Positions 4,609-5,430 of a stretch of 5,430 nucleotides of DNA are shown one piece after another. The stretch's first letter is position 1; each line of letters begins with the position of its first letter. The notes below the pieces were generated by a model. That model saw nothing but the letters and a program-made list of their open reading frames with translations. It made no database searches and was not told the origin of the DNA. The DNA is taken from assembly GCA_016210295.1 (NCBI GenBank), contig JACQUM010000024.1, forward strand, positions 1-5,430. Direction: 5' to 3'. This DNA is from Chloroflexota bacterium (GTDB lineage: Bacteria; Chloroflexota; Dehalococcoidia; UBA6926; JACQUM01). The translations under genes and the position numbers were made by a program.

Positions 4609-5430
4609 ATGTCCCTAGACCTCCACCAGACCGCCACGCAAATAGCAGAGATGGCCTCCCACCTGCGCCGGCGCCAGCTCGACTGGCGTTCCCGCCTCCA
4701 GACCGGCCTCGCCACCCTTGCCTCCGCCGACGCCCCGCGCCTCGAGGCCAAGCGCCAGGTCGGCAAGGTCACCTGGCTCGTCGCCGGGGCCACCAACGGC
4801 CTCGCCCCAACCGTCGCCCCCCCGCCCCTGCCGGCCAGCTACACCGTCGTCGCCGTGGACGGCTCCCACATAGACGTGGACCGCCACAGCCCTGCCCGCT
4901 GCTTCCTCATCAACATCGGCCTCTGCCATCTCACCTACGGCCCTCGCCCCGGCGCCCGCCTCTCCAGCCATCCCACCCTCTACGCCGCCGACGATGACCT
5001 CGTCCTCGCCGACCCTTCATCCCAGCTCAACCGCTCCAACGTCGAAGGCCCTCTGCTGGGCCTCGTCCGCACCGTCGCCGAGGTGGAGGCCCTCGCCGAC
5101 GCCCTCGAAGCCCTCCCCAGCGACCTGCCCGTCCTGGGCCTCGTGGACGGCTCCCTCATCCTGTGGGGGCTCGCCGGACAGGCCCAGCCCGACTTCGTGA
5201 AACGCCGCATCCTGGACGATGGCCTCCTGCCCGCCCTCGACCGCCTCCAGCGCCTGGCGGCATCGCGCCCCCTCGCCATCGCCGCCTACATCAGCCTCCC
5301 AGGCAACCGCGAGGTCGTCAACCTCCTGCGCCTCCACCACTGCCCCTACCAGCCCGCCAACTGCGACCTCCACTGCAAGCAGGTCCCCCCAGGCCAGCGC
5401 GGCTGCGACCCCGTGGACGGCCTCCTGGAC
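4609..5430 (+). CDS. NurA-domain nuclease, C-terminus beyond the window
   Basis: The frame is open for 274 codons to the window edge, so the end is missing. NurA nucleases use an RNase H-like fold with metal-binding acidic residues. In archaea they work with the HerA hexameric ATPase in DNA-end resection; bacterial relatives are less well defined. The hallmarks seen are VAVDGSHI (81-88, Asp84), LGLVDGSLILWGL (176-188, Asp180) and AAYISLPGNREVVNLLRL (225-242), the conserved Tyr-containing strand and following helix. Residues 1-60 are helical and charged. Beyond 242 four Cys (245, 252, 256, 266) form CX6CX3CX9C, which could bind a metal or Fe-S cluster. Codons end almost always in C or G. The start at 4609 is the first ATG, and the following sequence fits the family. 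HerA is not in the window; it might lie downstream. Confidence 0.85.
   Translation, partial: MSLDLHQTATQIAEMASHLRRRQLDWRSRLQTGLATLASADAPRLEAKRQVGKVTWLVAGATNGLAPTVAPPPLPASYTVVAVDGSHIDVDRHSPARCFLINIGLCHLTYGPRPGARLSSHPTLYAADDDLVLADPSSQLNRSNVEGPLLGLVRTVAEVEALADALEALPSDLPVLGLVDGSLILWGLAGQAQPDFVKRRILDDGLLPALDRLQRLAASRPLAIAAYISLPGNREVVNLLRLHHCPYQPANCDLHCKQVPPGQRGCDPVDGLLD

Noticed and set aside
4615..4971. Minus-strand ORFs opposite the NurA gene (also 4980-5373)
   Set aside because: They are Gly/Ala/Glu-rich shadows caused by the extreme C-ending codon use of the NurA frame.

Overview
The window is GC-rich, gene-dense bacterial DNA. A Chloroflexota (Dehalococcoidia-like) environmental genome is my best guess. 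The guess rests on protein style: a small CxxC ribbon protein at the left edge, a NurA-domain protein with a Cys cluster at the right edge, and Thr/Pro-rich lipoprotein linkers. No marker gene is present, so the placement is tentative.

Layout. The left half (1-2877) is read from the minus strand. In transcription order it encodes a thioredoxin, a small Met/His-rich four-helix membrane protein, a 49-residue desulforedoxin-like iron/zinc-ribbon protein, a lipoprotein of unknown family, a lipid-anchored monoheme cytochrome c, and the start of another small CxxC protein cut by the window edge. The right half (2986-5430) is read from the plus strand. It encodes a Crp/Fnr-family regulator, a DedA-family membrane protein, and a NurA-domain nuclease that runs off the end.

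The most interesting feature is regulatory. Between the divergent thioredoxin and regulator genes lies a perfect palindrome, TGTCG-N6-CGACA, with the geometry of a Crp-family operator. It abuts a 35-bp block that recurs 1344 bp away (30/35 identical), upstream of the lipoprotein and cytochrome c genes and next to a degraded form of the same palindrome. On the minus strand each block contains a -10-like TAGSAT placed so that the palindrome centre falls near -41.5, the classic class II activation position. The regulator's recognition helix differs from E. coli CRP at two of the three specificity residues, and its cAMP-phosphate contacts are not conserved. The simplest model is a compact redox regulon: the regulator senses an unknown signal, activates two minus-strand units (thioredoxin/membrane protein/desulforedoxin, and lipoprotein/cytochrome c), and probably represses itself. 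This is inference from sequence layout.

The DedA and NurA genes look like unrelated housekeeping neighbours. They are separated by two short palindromes, one of them a familiar type of dispersed GC-rich repeat. No tRNA, rRNA, CRISPR array or transposase gene was seen.
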